From the NCBI GenBank assembly GCA_016779985.1, contig JADHMP010000008.1:1-64000 (forward strand): a DNA stretch of 64,000 bases, written 5' to 3'. Within the stretch, counting starts at the first letter, position 1. Each line of letters starts with the position of its first letter. The position numbers and the translations under genes were made by a program. Positions 28,038 through 36,860 of this stretch are shown in pieces. Below the pieces are notes generated by a model, which made no database searches, had not been told where the DNA came from, and was given only the letters and a program-made list of their open reading frames with translations. Origin of the DNA: JADHMP01 sp016779985 (GTDB taxonomy: Bacteria; Bacteroidota; Bacteroidia; Flavobacteriales; Flavobacteriaceae).

Positions 28038-29065
28038 TGCGGGTTGAGATCAAAAAACACACCCTTCAATTTAAAAGACCTAGCGGAACATCTCGTGGCG
28101 TATTGACTCAAAAAGAAAGTTGGTTTATTCGCATAATTGAAAATCAAAAAGTTGGCATTGGAGAAAGTAGCCTAATCGCAGGATTAAGTGTTGATGCAAA
28201 ACCTCATTTTGAAAAACAGCTTCGTCAATTTGCACAAGACTTTTCTTTTCATCAGAGACTATCAAATTTAAATGAATGGCCTTCCATACAAATGGGTTTT
28301 GAAACAGCACTTCTCAGTTTAAAAGCCCCCCAATGGTGGGAATTATATCCCTCTGCTTTTTCTAAAGGAAAAGCAAGTATACCTATCAATGGGTTAGTGT
28401 GGATGGGAAGTAGAGAATTCATGAAAAATCAAATAAAAGAATTATTAGATAAGGGTTTTAGATGTGTGAAACTTAAAATAGGAGCACTTAATTTTGAAGA
28501 AGAACTCAATATTTTAAGATATATACGCAAAGATTTTTCAGAACAAAACTTGACAATTAGAGTAGACGCCAATGGTGCATTTTCAAATGTTAATGCCTTG
28601 GATAAACTTCAAGAATTAAGTGCCTTTAATATTCATTCTATAGAGCAACCTATTGCACCTTCTCAATGGGATGAGATGGCCTCTTTGTGTGAACAATCTC
28701 CAATTGATATTGCACTGGATGAAGAACTAATTGGGGTTTTTGGTCACCAAAAAAGAGAAGCAATGTTGGATCAAATTAAACCACAATTTATTATTTTGAA
28801 ACCCAGTTTAATAGGTGGATTTAAAGTCGCAGAAAAATGGATTTCTATGGCCAACGAAAGAAAGATAGGGTGGTGGATTACCAGTGCTCTTGAAAGCAAT
28901 ATAGGGTTGAATGCCATTGCACAATGGACCTATAGTTTGAAGGCAAAGGGGCATCAAGGACTTGGGACAGGCTCATTATTTACCAATAATATTGATTTGC
29001 CTCTCAATGTTTCTGATGGGTATCTTTCTATAGATGAGAATAAGCCGTGGCAATTTAATTTTTAA
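28037..29065 (+). CDS. menC: o-Succinylbenzoate synthase
   Basis: The protein has 342 residues of the enolase superfamily. Expected catalytic elements are KLKIG (lysine base), RVDANGAF (metal Asp), IEQPI and LDEELIG (metal ligands) and a lysine in IILKPSLIGG. It dehydrates SHCHC to o-succinylbenzoate. It overlaps menA by one base, and the CPBP protease gene follows after three bases. Confidence 0.93.
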   Translation: MRVEIKKHTLQFKRPSGTSRGVLTQKESWFIRIIENQKVGIGESSLIAGLSVDAKPHFEKQLRQFAQDFSFHQRLSNLNEWPSIQMGFETALLSLKAPQWWELYPSAFSKGKASIPINGLVWMGSREFMKNQIKELLDKGFRCVKLKIGALNFEEELNILRYIRKDFSEQNLTIRVDANGAFSNVNALDKLQELSAFNIHSIEQPIAPSQWDEMASLCEQSPIDIALDEELIGVFGHQKREAMLDQIKPQFIILKPSLIGGFKVAEKWISMANERKIGWWITSALESNIGLNAIAQWTYSLKAKGHQGLGTGSLFTNNIDLPLNVSDGYLSIDENKPWQFNF

Positions 29066-29068
29066 AGA

Positions 29069-29974
29069 ATGTTTTTAGAACAAATAAAACGTTTCAATAA
29101 TCCCTTTTGGATGTATCTCTTAGGTTCATTGATTGTAATTTTATTTAGCATACTGGGACAAATTCCACTAAGCATAGTCATCATTCAAAATAAGACAAAT
29201 TTAGTTGAACAAATTAACCCTATTGAACTGATACGTTCTATAGACAAAAACCTGCAGTTATTTTTACTATTGCTTCCCTTCGTGATTGGTTTTTTTGGCC
29301 TCTGGCTAGTGGTGTCCAAGTTACATGATAGAACATTGGTGTCTATTGCCACTGCACGCAACCAATTAGATTGGAATCGAATTTTATTTTCTTTTTTTGT
29401 TTGGGGTGGTTTTACAGTGAGTGTTGTTTTGGCTGATGTTTATTTATTTCCCGAAGAGTATCAATGGAATTTTAATTTAAAGTCATTTCTTTTATTGGCA
29501 GTAATTGGGATACTATTTATTCCAATACAAACTAGTGTAGAAGAATTTATTTTCAGAGGCTATTTGTTTCAGGGATTTGCTACAATTACTCACAATCGCT
29601 GGATGCCATTGCTTTTAACCTCTATCATTTTTGGGAGTCTTCATTTTTATAATCCCGAAGTTGAAAAACTGGGAGTCAATATTCTCTGGTACTACATTGG
29701 CACAGGTCTTTTTTTAGGCATAATTACATTAATGGATGAGGGAATCGAATTGGCATTGGGTTTTCATGCCGCCAATAATTTATTTGCCGCTTTGTTGGTC
29801 ACCTCAAATTGGACTGCATTCCAAACAGACTCCCTATGGATTGATATTTCAGAACCAAAATTATCTACAGAAATGATTTTATCAGGCTTAATTTTATACC
29901 CCCTTTTTCTTATCCTACTGGCAAAAAAATATAAATGGAAAAATTGGTTTGACACCATAACTAAAGCGATATAA
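29069..29974 (+). CDS. CPBP-family intramembrane metalloprotease (Abi/Rce1-like)
   Basis: The protein has 301 residues with about seven or eight membrane segments. The CPBP motifs are in order: EEFIFRGYLF (EExxxR), then FGSLHFYNP and GFHAANN, supplying the metal-binding histidines and asparagine. The family includes the CAAX prenyl protease Rce1 and bacteriocin-immunity proteins; the substrate is unknown. It is embedded between menC and menE with gaps of three and zero bases, so it is co-expressed with menaquinone synthesis. A functional link to prenylated quinones is an inference from position only. Confidence 0.88.
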   Translation: MFLEQIKRFNNPFWMYLLGSLIVILFSILGQIPLSIVIIQNKTNLVEQINPIELIRSIDKNLQLFLLLLPFVIGFFGLWLVVSKLHDRTLVSIATARNQLDWNRILFSFFVWGGFTVSVVLADVYLFPEEYQWNFNLKSFLLLAVIGILFIPIQTSVEEFIFRGYLFQGFATITHNRWMPLLLTSIIFGSLHFYNPEVEKLGVNILWYYIGTGLFLGIITLMDEGIELALGFHAANNLFAALLVTSNWTAFQTDSLWIDISEPKLSTEMILSGLILYPLFLILLAKKYKWKNWFDTITKAI

Positions 29975-31066
29975 ATGATACCACCAGACTATACAAAAAT
30001 ACACAACAGATTTCAACTCAATGGATTTCACTACACTCGTGAGGATTTGAAGATGGTCGCATTAAGTTTCATTAAAGAAGGCGATCAATATGAGCAATTC
30101 ATGGGAGATTTTTTATTGGATTGGCTAAACCCATCCTCAACAATTTGGATTGAAACTTCTGGGACTACCTCACAACCAAAAAGAATGAAATTTGAAAAAC
30201 AAGCGTTAATCAATTCTGCGCTATTAACAGGAGATTTTTTTAAAGTGGGTGTTGGAGACCGAGCACTTCACTGTTTACCAGCTAATTTTATTGCTGGAAA
30301 AATGATGCTAATTAGAGCGATGTTTTTAGGATTTTCACTGGACATGGTATCGCCCACAAGCAGACCAATGAGCAACCTAAAAAAGAAATATCAATTTGCT
30401 GCTATGACGCCAATGCAAGCATGGAATTCCCTTTCACGCCTAAATCAAATTAATACGCTCATTGTTGGAGGGGGTGCCATTTCTAAACCCTTGAGAGAAG
30501 CTCTTCTCGAGGTTAAAGGAAAAGTTTTTGAAACTTATGGTATGACTGAAACTCTTTCACACATCGCTTTCAGAAAAATTGACGATCCTATAGCCGAATT
30601 CACCCTACTACCTAATTTTTCTATATCTCAAGATAATAGAGGTTGTATGGTCATAAACGCTCCCCATCTTTCAATTGAAAATTTAATTACAAATGATAAT
30701 GTGGAGATTTTAAATAAATCAAAATTTCGTTTACTTGGGCGTATTGACAATGTGATTAATTCTGGAGGCGTGAAGATTCAACCGGAACAAATTGAAATGA
30801 AGCTTTCTGCTGATTTTCCACCTCACTTTTTTATTGGAGCACTTCCTAACGATGTGTTAGGAGAAGAATTGGTCTTAGCCCTAGAAAAAAATCAAGATTT
30901 CGAAATAAAAAAATTGGCGGAAGTAGTCAAGAAACACCCTAAAATAAAAAAATTAGAACAACCCAAGGCAATTGTATTATATGAAAGGTTTCACCGCACT
31001 TTCAGTGGTAAAATTAAGCGTAAAAAGACGCTTAAGATTCCTTATGTTGAGCGATTAGACTTGTAA
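29975..31066 (+). CDS. menE: o-Succinylbenzoate-CoA ligase (AMP-binding)
   Basis: The protein has 363 residues, shorter than the roughly 450-550 of many MenE proteins. The AMP-binding P-loop is IETSGTTSQPKRMKF, followed by FETYGMTETLSHIAF and LLGRIDNVINSGGVKIQPEQIE, and a C-terminal lysine in HRTFSGKIKRKK. It activates o-succinylbenzoate as the CoA thioester, the MenB substrate. It is the last gene of the men operon. Its last 12 bases overlap the end of the convergent carboxylase gene. Confidence 0.92.
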   Translation: MIPPDYTKIHNRFQLNGFHYTREDLKMVALSFIKEGDQYEQFMGDFLLDWLNPSSTIWIETSGTTSQPKRMKFEKQALINSALLTGDFFKVGVGDRALHCLPANFIAGKMMLIRAMFLGFSLDMVSPTSRPMSNLKKKYQFAAMTPMQAWNSLSRLNQINTLIVGGGAISKPLREALLEVKGKVFETYGMTETLSHIAFRKIDDPIAEFTLLPNFSISQDNRGCMVINAPHLSIENLITNDNVEILNKSKFRLLGRIDNVINSGGVKIQPEQIEMKLSADFPPHFFIGALPNDVLGEELVLALEKNQDFEIKKLAEVVKKHPKIKKLEQPKAIVLYERFHRTFSGKIKRKKTLKIPYVERLDL

Positions 31067-32686
31067 TATTCCCATCGAAAATTTCTTTTCAATAGGAGCA
31101 TGGTCTGCTAAGGCAAGACCCATACTAATCCATTTTCTTGTATTTGTTGGATCAATCACAGCGTCAATCCACATTCTGGCCGCTGCATAGGTAGGCGTGG
31201 TTTGAGCGTCATATTTCTCTTTGATTTCATTAAGGAGTTGTTCTTCTTTTTTGGTCTCTACTTTCTCTCCCTTTTTTTTGGCAGCAGATTTTTGAATCTG
31301 TAAAAGCACATTACCTGCCTGCTCACCTCCCATAACAGCAATTTTAGCTGTAGGCCATGACACAATAAAACGAGGATCAAATGCCTTTCCACACATAGCA
31401 TAATTTCCCGCCCCATAAGAATTCCCTACGACGATTGTAAATTTTGGCACTATTGAGTTAGAAACCGCATTGACCATTTTAGCACCATCTTTTATTATAC
31501 CACCATGCTCAGCATCACTGCCAACCATAAAGCCAGTCACGTCTTGTAAAAAGACTAAAGGGATTTTTCGTTGATTACAATTGGCAATGAAACGAGTAGC
31601 TTTGTCGGCACTATCACTATAAATGACGCCACCAAATTGAATTTCCCCTTTTTTATTTTTAATAATTTTTCTTTGATTAGCTACAATACCGACAGACCAT
31701 CCGTCTATTCTGGCATAAGCTGTGAGAATAGTTTTTCCATAATCTGGTTTATATTCTTCCAGTGTATCAGCGTCAAGTAAGTGAGCTAATAATTCATTTG
31801 TATCATAGGGTTCATTTCTTTCTTTGGGTAAAACTCCACTTATATTTTGGATAGATTTTTTTGGATCAATTGCTTTTACACGATTAAACCCTGCTTTAGA
31901 TAGAGGGCCTAGGTTATTGATAAGTTTTTTGATGCGATCTAGTGCGTCTTTGTCATTTTTCGCTTTATAGTCTCCAACTCCGCTAATCTCTGTGTGTGTT
32001 GTGGCACCCCCTAGAATTTCATTATCAATATTTTCTCCTATTGCCGCTTTGACTAAATAACTTCCTGCCAAAAAGATACTACTAGATTTATCGACCATAA
32101 TTACTTCATCAGACATCACAGGGAGATAAGCACCACCCGCAACACAACTCCCCATAACGGCAGCAATTTGAACAATACCTGCAGCACTCATTTGAGCATT
32201 ATTTCTAAAAATTCGACCAAAAAAGTCTTTGTCAGCAAAAAGTTCATTTTGAAGTGGTAAAAAGATCCCTGCACTGTCAACCAAATAGATAATGGGAATT
32301 CTATTTTCAAGAGCAATTTCTTGAGCTCTTAGATTTTTTTTGGTCGTAATCGGGAACCAAGCTCCCGCTTTAACGCTTGCATCATTGGCCACCACCACAC
32401 ACCATTGATCCTCTATTTGGCCAACTACAACCACTACTCCGCCCGCAGGACAACCTCCATAATCTTGATAACAATCTGTTCCTGCAAGTAGCCCAATTTC
32501 AAATTGTTCGCTTTGCTCATCAAGAAGATAATTGACACGCTCACGAGCTGTTAGTTTCCCTTCTTTTCTGATTTTTTCTAACCGTGCTTTACCACCTCCT
32601 AATTTTGCATTTCTTTCTAAATGTTGGATATTGGACAAGGCCAGTTTTAAAAAATCTTCATTTTTTCGTTGTTCTATTTCCATCAT
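31055..32686 (-). CDS. Acyl-CoA carboxylase, carboxyltransferase (beta) subunit
   Basis: The protein has 543 residues with two crotonase-like halves. LTARERVNYLLDE at the N-terminus, YLVDSAGIFLPLQ in the first half and FLQDVTGFMVGSDAEHGGIIKDGAKM in the second are carboxyltransferase motifs; the latter resembles 3-methylcrotonyl-CoA carboxylase beta. It transfers carboxyl from biotin to an acyl-CoA (methylcrotonyl-, propionyl- or related). The biotin-bearing alpha subunit is not in the window. The start may be either of two adjacent ATGs (32686 or 32683). Confidence 0.92.
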   Translation of the reverse strand: MMEIEQRKNEDFLKLALSNIQHLERNAKLGGGKARLEKIRKEGKLTARERVNYLLDEQSEQFEIGLLAGTDCYQDYGGCPAGGVVVVVGQIEDQWCVVVANDASVKAGAWFPITTKKNLRAQEIALENRIPIIYLVDSAGIFLPLQNELFADKDFFGRIFRNNAQMSAAGIVQIAAVMGSCVAGGAYLPVMSDEVIMVDKSSSIFLAGSYLVKAAIGENIDNEILGGATTHTEISGVGDYKAKNDKDALDRIKKLINNLGPLSKAGFNRVKAIDPKKSIQNISGVLPKERNEPYDTNELLAHLLDADTLEEYKPDYGKTILTAYARIDGWSVGIVANQRKIIKNKKGEIQFGGVIYSDSADKATRFIANCNQRKIPLVFLQDVTGFMVGSDAEHGGIIKDGAKMVNAVSNSIVPKFTIVVGNSYGAGNYAMCGKAFDPRFIVSWPTAKIAVMGGEQAGNVLLQIQKSAAKKKGEKVETKKEEQLLNEIKEKYDAQTTPTYAAARMWIDAVIDPTNTRKWISMGLALADHAPIEKKFSMGILQV

Positions 32687-32772
32687 TATGGTTTGTTTTG
32701 CTAAAGTACTTATTTCTATACGTGCAGATTAAAATAAATATTAGATATTTGTTTTATTTGAATCAAGAAATT

Positions 32773-32952
32773 ATGGCATTAAACAAAAATAAAATTTTAG
32801 GATTTAGTGCATTGCTCATGCTCCTTGTTGGACTGATGATAATTTATTTAGGCTCTTTTCGATTCAAAGAGTGGAAATATATTTTAGGTCTTGTAGGGTT
32901 AGGTTTTTGCATTTTAGCCTGGGCTTTTAATGCGCTTAGAGGTAGACTTTAA
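32773..32952 (+). CDS. Small membrane protein, unknown
   Basis: The protein has 59 residues starting MALNKNKILGFSALL. Two hydrophobic helices (about 8-27 and 36-53) are separated by a short basic and aromatic turn, so both termini probably lie on the same side. The frame is open further upstream, but the ATG at 32773 leaves a hydrophobic protein with a normal start, and the upstream part overlaps the divergent carboxylase gene. It ends three bases before ettA, so the two are likely cotranscribed. No function is recognised. Confidence 0.7.
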   Translation: MALNKNKILGFSALLMLLVGLMIIYLGSFRFKEWKYILGLVGLGFCILAWAFNALRGRL

Positions 32953-32955
32953 TCC

Positions 32956-34650
32956 ATGGCTGAAGACAAAAAAATTATTTTTTCCATGTCAGGAGTTTCT
33001 AAAACCTATCAAGGGGCTCCAAAACCAGTAATTAAAAATATTTCGCTTAGTTTTTTTTATGGTGCTAAAATTGGAATTTTAGGACTGAACGGTTCTGGAA
33101 AATCAACGCTGTTAAAAATTATAGCAGGTTTAGAAAAAAGTTATCAAGGCGATGTGGTGTTTTCACACGAATACAAAATAGGATATTTAGCACAAGAACC
33201 TGAAATGGATTTTTCCAAGACCGTTTTGGAAATTGTCAAAGAGGGGGTCGTTCAAACTACAGCTATTTTAGAAGAATACAATGATATTAATGAGCAATTT
33301 GCGTTGCCTGAGGTGTATGAAGATTCAGATAAAATGGAAAAGTTAATGCAGCGGCAAGCGAGTCTTCAAGATGCAATTGATGCTGCCAATGCATGGGAGC
33401 TAGACAACCAACTTGAATTGGCCATGGACGCTCTAAGAACTCCTCCAGCTGATCAAAACATTGGTTCCCTATCAGGAGGTGAAAAAAGAAGAGTGGCACT
33501 GTGCAGGCTTTTGTTACAACAACCTGATATTTTACTCCTAGATGAACCAACGAATCATTTAGACGCTGAATCAGTGCATTGGCTGGAGCAACATTTAGGT
33601 CAGTATAAAGGAACTGTTATTGCGGTGACACACGATCGCTATTTTTTAGATAACGTGGCAGGCTGGATATTAGAATTAGATCGAGGAGAAGGCATACCAT
33701 GGAAAGGAAATTATTCTTCTTGGTTAGATCAAAAAGCCAAAAGCCTTGCTCAAGAGCAAAAACAGGCTTCAAAAAGACAAAAGACGTTAGAACGAGAGTT
33801 GGAGTGGGTGCGTATGGCTCCAAAAGGGAGACAAGCCAAACAAAAAGCACGTTTGAATAGCTATGACAAACTCTTGCAACAAGACCAAAAAGCAGTTGAC
33901 GAGAAATTGGAATTATATGTTCCCAATGGCCCACGCCTTGGAAGCGAGGTGATAGATGCTCATGGTGTCACTATGGCTTTTGGTGATAAAATGCTTTATG
34001 AAAACCTTACTTTTCGTTTGCCTCAAGCCGGAATTGTTGGTATAATAGGTCCAAACGGGGCTGGGAAAACCACTCTTTTTCGCTTGTTATTGAATGAACT
34101 TGAACCCATTTCAGGCACATTTGATGTTGGCAACACTGTGAAAATTGCGTATGTTGATCAGAATCATAGCAATATAGACAGCGAAAAATCAATTTGGGAA
34201 AATTTCTGTGATGGTCAAGAACTCATAATGATGGGAGGGAGACAAGTCAATTCTAGAGCTTATCTAAGTCGCTTCAATTTTGGTGGTAGTGAACAAAATA
34301 AAAAAGTCTCAACTCTTTCGGGAGGAGAACGTAACCGACTTCATTTAGCCATGACCCTTAAAGAGGAAGGCAATGTATTGTTGCTCGATGAGCCTACAAA
34401 CGATTTGGATGTCAACACCCTCAGAGCTTTGGAGGAGGGATTAGAAAACTTTGCTGGTTGTGCTGTTGTTATTTCACACGACCGCTGGTTTTTAGATAGA
34501 ATTTGTACTCACATTTTAGCTTTTGAAGGAAACTCTCAAGTCTACTTTTATGAAGGCTCATTTTCTGATTATGAGGAGAATAAAAGAAAACGACTGGGTA
34601 AAGAAATCATTCCCAAAAGAATTAAGTATAAAAAAATCACCAGAAATTAA
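32956..34650 (+). CDS. ettA: Energy-dependent translational throttle protein EttA (ABC-F ATPase)
   Basis: The protein has 564 residues with two ABC domains and no membrane part. Walker A sequences are GLNGSGKST (first) and GPNGAGKTT (second); signatures are LSGGEKRRVAL and LSGGERNRLHL; both Walker B motifs end LLLDEPTN. The arm and the charged linker (WVRMAPKGRQAKQKARL) match EttA rather than Uup. EttA binds the ribosomal E site and gates elongation according to ATP/ADP. It lies three bases after the small membrane protein gene. Confidence 0.94.
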   Translation: MAEDKKIIFSMSGVSKTYQGAPKPVIKNISLSFFYGAKIGILGLNGSGKSTLLKIIAGLEKSYQGDVVFSHEYKIGYLAQEPEMDFSKTVLEIVKEGVVQTTAILEEYNDINEQFALPEVYEDSDKMEKLMQRQASLQDAIDAANAWELDNQLELAMDALRTPPADQNIGSLSGGEKRRVALCRLLLQQPDILLLDEPTNHLDAESVHWLEQHLGQYKGTVIAVTHDRYFLDNVAGWILELDRGEGIPWKGNYSSWLDQKAKSLAQEQKQASKRQKTLERELEWVRMAPKGRQAKQKARLNSYDKLLQQDQKAVDEKLELYVPNGPRLGSEVIDAHGVTMAFGDKMLYENLTFRLPQAGIVGIIGPNGAGKTTLFRLLLNELEPISGTFDVGNTVKIAYVDQNHSNIDSEKSIWENFCDGQELIMMGGRQVNSRAYLSRFNFGGSEQNKKVSTLSGGERNRLHLAMTLKEEGNVLLLDEPTNDLDVNTLRALEEGLENFAGCAVVISHDRWFLDRICTHILAFEGNSQVYFYEGSFSDYEENKRKRLGKEIIPKRIKYKKITRN

Positions 34651-34669
34651 TCTTCAGAAATTAACTTTC

Positions 34670-35137
34670 TTAAAGCTCAAGTTCCATTTTAATATTTCCT
34701 CTTGCATAGGGGGCATCTTCTAAGGGAACTTCTTTGAATCCAAATTTTCTGTAGAGATAAATGGAATTTTCAAGTTTTGTATTGGAATAGAGAAGTAATT
34801 TTTTCCAATGGTGTTGTTTTGTAAAATCAAGTGCAAATTGCATGAGATAGGTGCCATATCCTTTTCCTCTTAAATCTTCTCGGATTGCCATTTTATTAAA
34901 TTCAAAGACACCCTCTTCTTTTTTTAGAAAAGCAAAAGTTCCAATAATTTCTTGTGCCTGTAACATCATAAAAATATAGCCTCCTTGATCAATAATTTCT
35001 TTTTTTGGATAATTTAAAATTTGCTCATCAAAAGGTTCTATTTTAAAATATTGTTGAAGCCAATCTGCATTAAGTGACTTAAAATAGGGAGCATGTAATT
35101 TTTCAGCAAAGGGAACGATATTTAAATCATTCTGCAT
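34670..35137 (-). CDS. GNAT-family N-acetyltransferase
   Basis: The protein has 155 residues. The acetyl-CoA loop is IREDLRGKGYGTYLMQFAL (R/Q-x-x-G-x-G/A pattern), followed by LLYSNTKLENSIYLYRKFGFKEV, which is typical of GNAT enzymes acting on small molecules or protein N-termini. ATG at 35137 is preferred over an upstream TTG at 35143. The start overlaps the end of fumC by 11 bases, suggesting coupled translation. The substrate is unknown. Confidence 0.88.
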   Translation of the reverse strand: MQNDLNIVPFAEKLHAPYFKSLNADWLQQYFKIEPFDEQILNYPKKEIIDQGGYIFMMLQAQEIIGTFAFLKKEEGVFEFNKMAIREDLRGKGYGTYLMQFALDFTKQHHWKKLLLYSNTKLENSIYLYRKFGFKEVPLEDAPYARGNIKMELEL

Positions 35138-36524
35138 TGCCAATCATTTTTTCAGGGACAACCCAAGCCTCAAACTCTTGTTCTGTCAAATAGCCTAATG
35201 CCAAACTAGCCTCTTTAAGTGTAGTGCCTTCAGCATGCGCCTTATTAGCAATTTCAGCAGCTTTATAATAGCCTATTTTAGTATTTAATGCTGTCACTAG
35301 CATCAGTGAATTTGAAACTAATTCATCAATTTTAGCTTGATTAGCTTGTATCCCTTGAATACAATGTTTCATAAAACTTTCAGCTGCATCTCCAAGCAAT
35401 TGTGCAGAGGACAGACCATTGGCTGCCAATAGTGGTTTGAAAACGTTTAATTCGAAATGCCCTTGAGTGCCTCCTATTGTGATGGCAACATCATTTCCCA
35501 TCACTTGAGCGCAAACCATTGTGAGGGCTTCGCATTGGGTAGGGTTCACCTTTCCAGGCATAATAGAACTTCCTGGCTCATTGGCGGGCAAAATAATTTC
35601 TCCAATTCCAGAGCGAGGTCCAGAGGCTAACATTCGAATGTCATTTCCAATTTTATTGAGACTAACGGCAATTTGCTTTAAAGCACCATGTGTTTCGACA
35701 ATGGCATCATGAGCAGCTAAAGCCTCAAATTTATTTTTTGCTGAGATAAAAGGTTGTCCAGTGAACTCTGCAATGTATTGAGCAACTGTTGTTGCGTAAT
35801 TTTTTGGGGTATTGATACCTGTCCCCACGGCTGTTCCTCCGAGTGCTAGTTCAGAGAGATGAGGCAAAGTGTTTTGTAGCGCTTTTATACCATGCTCTAG
35901 TTGTGAGACATAGCCAGAAAATTCTTGTCCTAAGGTTAGCGGGGTGGCATCCATTAAATGGGTTCGCCCTATTTTCACCACGTCTTTAAAAGCAATTGCT
36001 TTCTTTTCAATAGCTTCTTTAAGGGCTTTGATTTTTGGCAGGGTCTGTTCTACTAATTTTAAATAAAGAGCAATATGCATTCCTGTTGGGAAGGTATCAT
36101 TTGAGGATTGTGATTTATTGACATCATCGTTAGGACTCAAAGTTTTGTCTCCTTCACCTAAATGTTTTCCAGCCAAAACATGTGCTCTATTGGCAATAAC
36201 TTCATTGACATTCATATTGCTTTGAGTGCCAGACCCAGTTTGCCAAATAACAAGTGGAAATTGACTATCATGATTGCCTTCCAAAATTTCATCGCAAACT
36301 GTGGCAATAGCATCTCTTTTCTCTTTTGAAAGAACGTTTAATTTACAATTAGCATAAGCAGCAGCTTTTTTTAGATAGGCAAAACCATAAATAATCTCTA
36401 GGGGCATACTAGCTGAAGGGCCAATTTTAAAATTATTTCTAGAGCGTTCTGTCTGAGCTCCCCAATATACCTCTTTAGGCACTTGAACTTCTCCAAGGGT
36501 GTCTTTCTCTATTCGAAAATCCAT
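35127..36524 (-). CDS. fumC: Class II fumarate hydratase
   Basis: The protein has 465 residues, iron-independent fumarase. The superfamily signature GSSIMPGKVNPTQCE is present, with substrate motifs SGTQSNMNVNEVIANRA, SSNDTFPTGMH and GRTHLMDATPLTLGQEFSGY; the Met-Asp-Ala triplet after HL supports fumarase. It hydrates fumarate to malate in the TCA cycle. The GNAT gene overlaps its 3' end. It is transcribed away from the small membrane protein gene at 36659. Confidence 0.96.
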   Translation of the reverse strand: MDFRIEKDTLGEVQVPKEVYWGAQTERSRNNFKIGPSASMPLEIIYGFAYLKKAAAYANCKLNVLSKEKRDAIATVCDEILEGNHDSQFPLVIWQTGSGTQSNMNVNEVIANRAHVLAGKHLGEGDKTLSPNDDVNKSQSSNDTFPTGMHIALYLKLVEQTLPKIKALKEAIEKKAIAFKDVVKIGRTHLMDATPLTLGQEFSGYVSQLEHGIKALQNTLPHLSELALGGTAVGTGINTPKNYATTVAQYIAEFTGQPFISAKNKFEALAAHDAIVETHGALKQIAVSLNKIGNDIRMLASGPRSGIGEIILPANEPGSSIMPGKVNPTQCEALTMVCAQVMGNDVAITIGGTQGHFELNVFKPLLAANGLSSAQLLGDAAESFMKHCIQGIQANQAKIDELVSNSLMLVTALNTKIGYYKAAEIANKAHAEGTTLKEASLALGYLTEQEFEAWVVPEKMIGNAE

Positions 36525-36633
36525 ACTTTATTTTTTTTAAAAATAAGAGGTTTGCACTTAAACTAAAGGGAAGTTACTCTAAAATTTTTGAACACATTTT
36601 TTTTTAAAGTAGTGGTTATCTTTTTTTATTTTC

Positions 36634-36641
36634 TATTTTTG
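36634..36641 (+). promoter_or_regulatory. Candidate -7 box TATTTTTG
   Basis: This is an exact TAnnTTTG match 18 bases before the ATG of the 55-residue membrane protein. It argues for the ATG at 36659 over the GTG at 36641, which would fall inside the promoter. No clear TTG at -33. Confidence 0.4.
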
Positions 36642-36658
36642 TGATAGAATTTGATAAT

Positions 36659-36826
36659 ATGTTTGAGTTTGATCAATATTTAGGTTTTTTAGCCTTTTTA
36701 AGTATTTTAACAATAGGGTTTTGGCTTATGATTTTTTTAATCACGTTTGTTGTTCCTTATTGGTTATTTGGAACTCTGATGGAACGATTAAAATCAAAAA
36801 AAGAAGAAGATCCCTCGGTCGAATAA
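36659..36826 (+). CDS. Small membrane protein, unknown
   Basis: The protein has 55 residues. A long hydrophobic stretch (about 8-40, possibly two tight helices) is followed by a charged tail MERLKSKKEEDPSVE that is probably cytoplasmic. A GTG at 36641 would add six residues. The gene is monocistronic, has its own TAnnTTTG box and a weak hairpin after the stop, and is divergent from fumC and convergent with the TonB receptor gene. These features make it likely to be real, but I recognise no family. Confidence 0.6.
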   Translation: MFEFDQYLGFLAFLSILTIGFWLMIFLITFVVPYWLFGTLMERLKSKKEEDPSVE

Positions 36827-36834
36827 ATTAAAAT

Positions 36835-36858
36835 GAACCCTATTTTGGTTCCTTTTTC
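36835..36858 (+). terminator. Weak terminator hairpin
   Basis: GAACC and GGTTC form a five-pair stem around CTATTTT, followed by CTTTTTCC. It lies between two convergent genes; the T-run supports the plus strand. The stem is short, so support is modest. Confidence 0.4.
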
Positions 36859-36860
36859 CA

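Noticed and set aside
31055..31066. Possible frameshift at the menE/carboxylase junction
   Set aside because: Both proteins end with complete domains; a 12-base convergent overlap is enough explanation.
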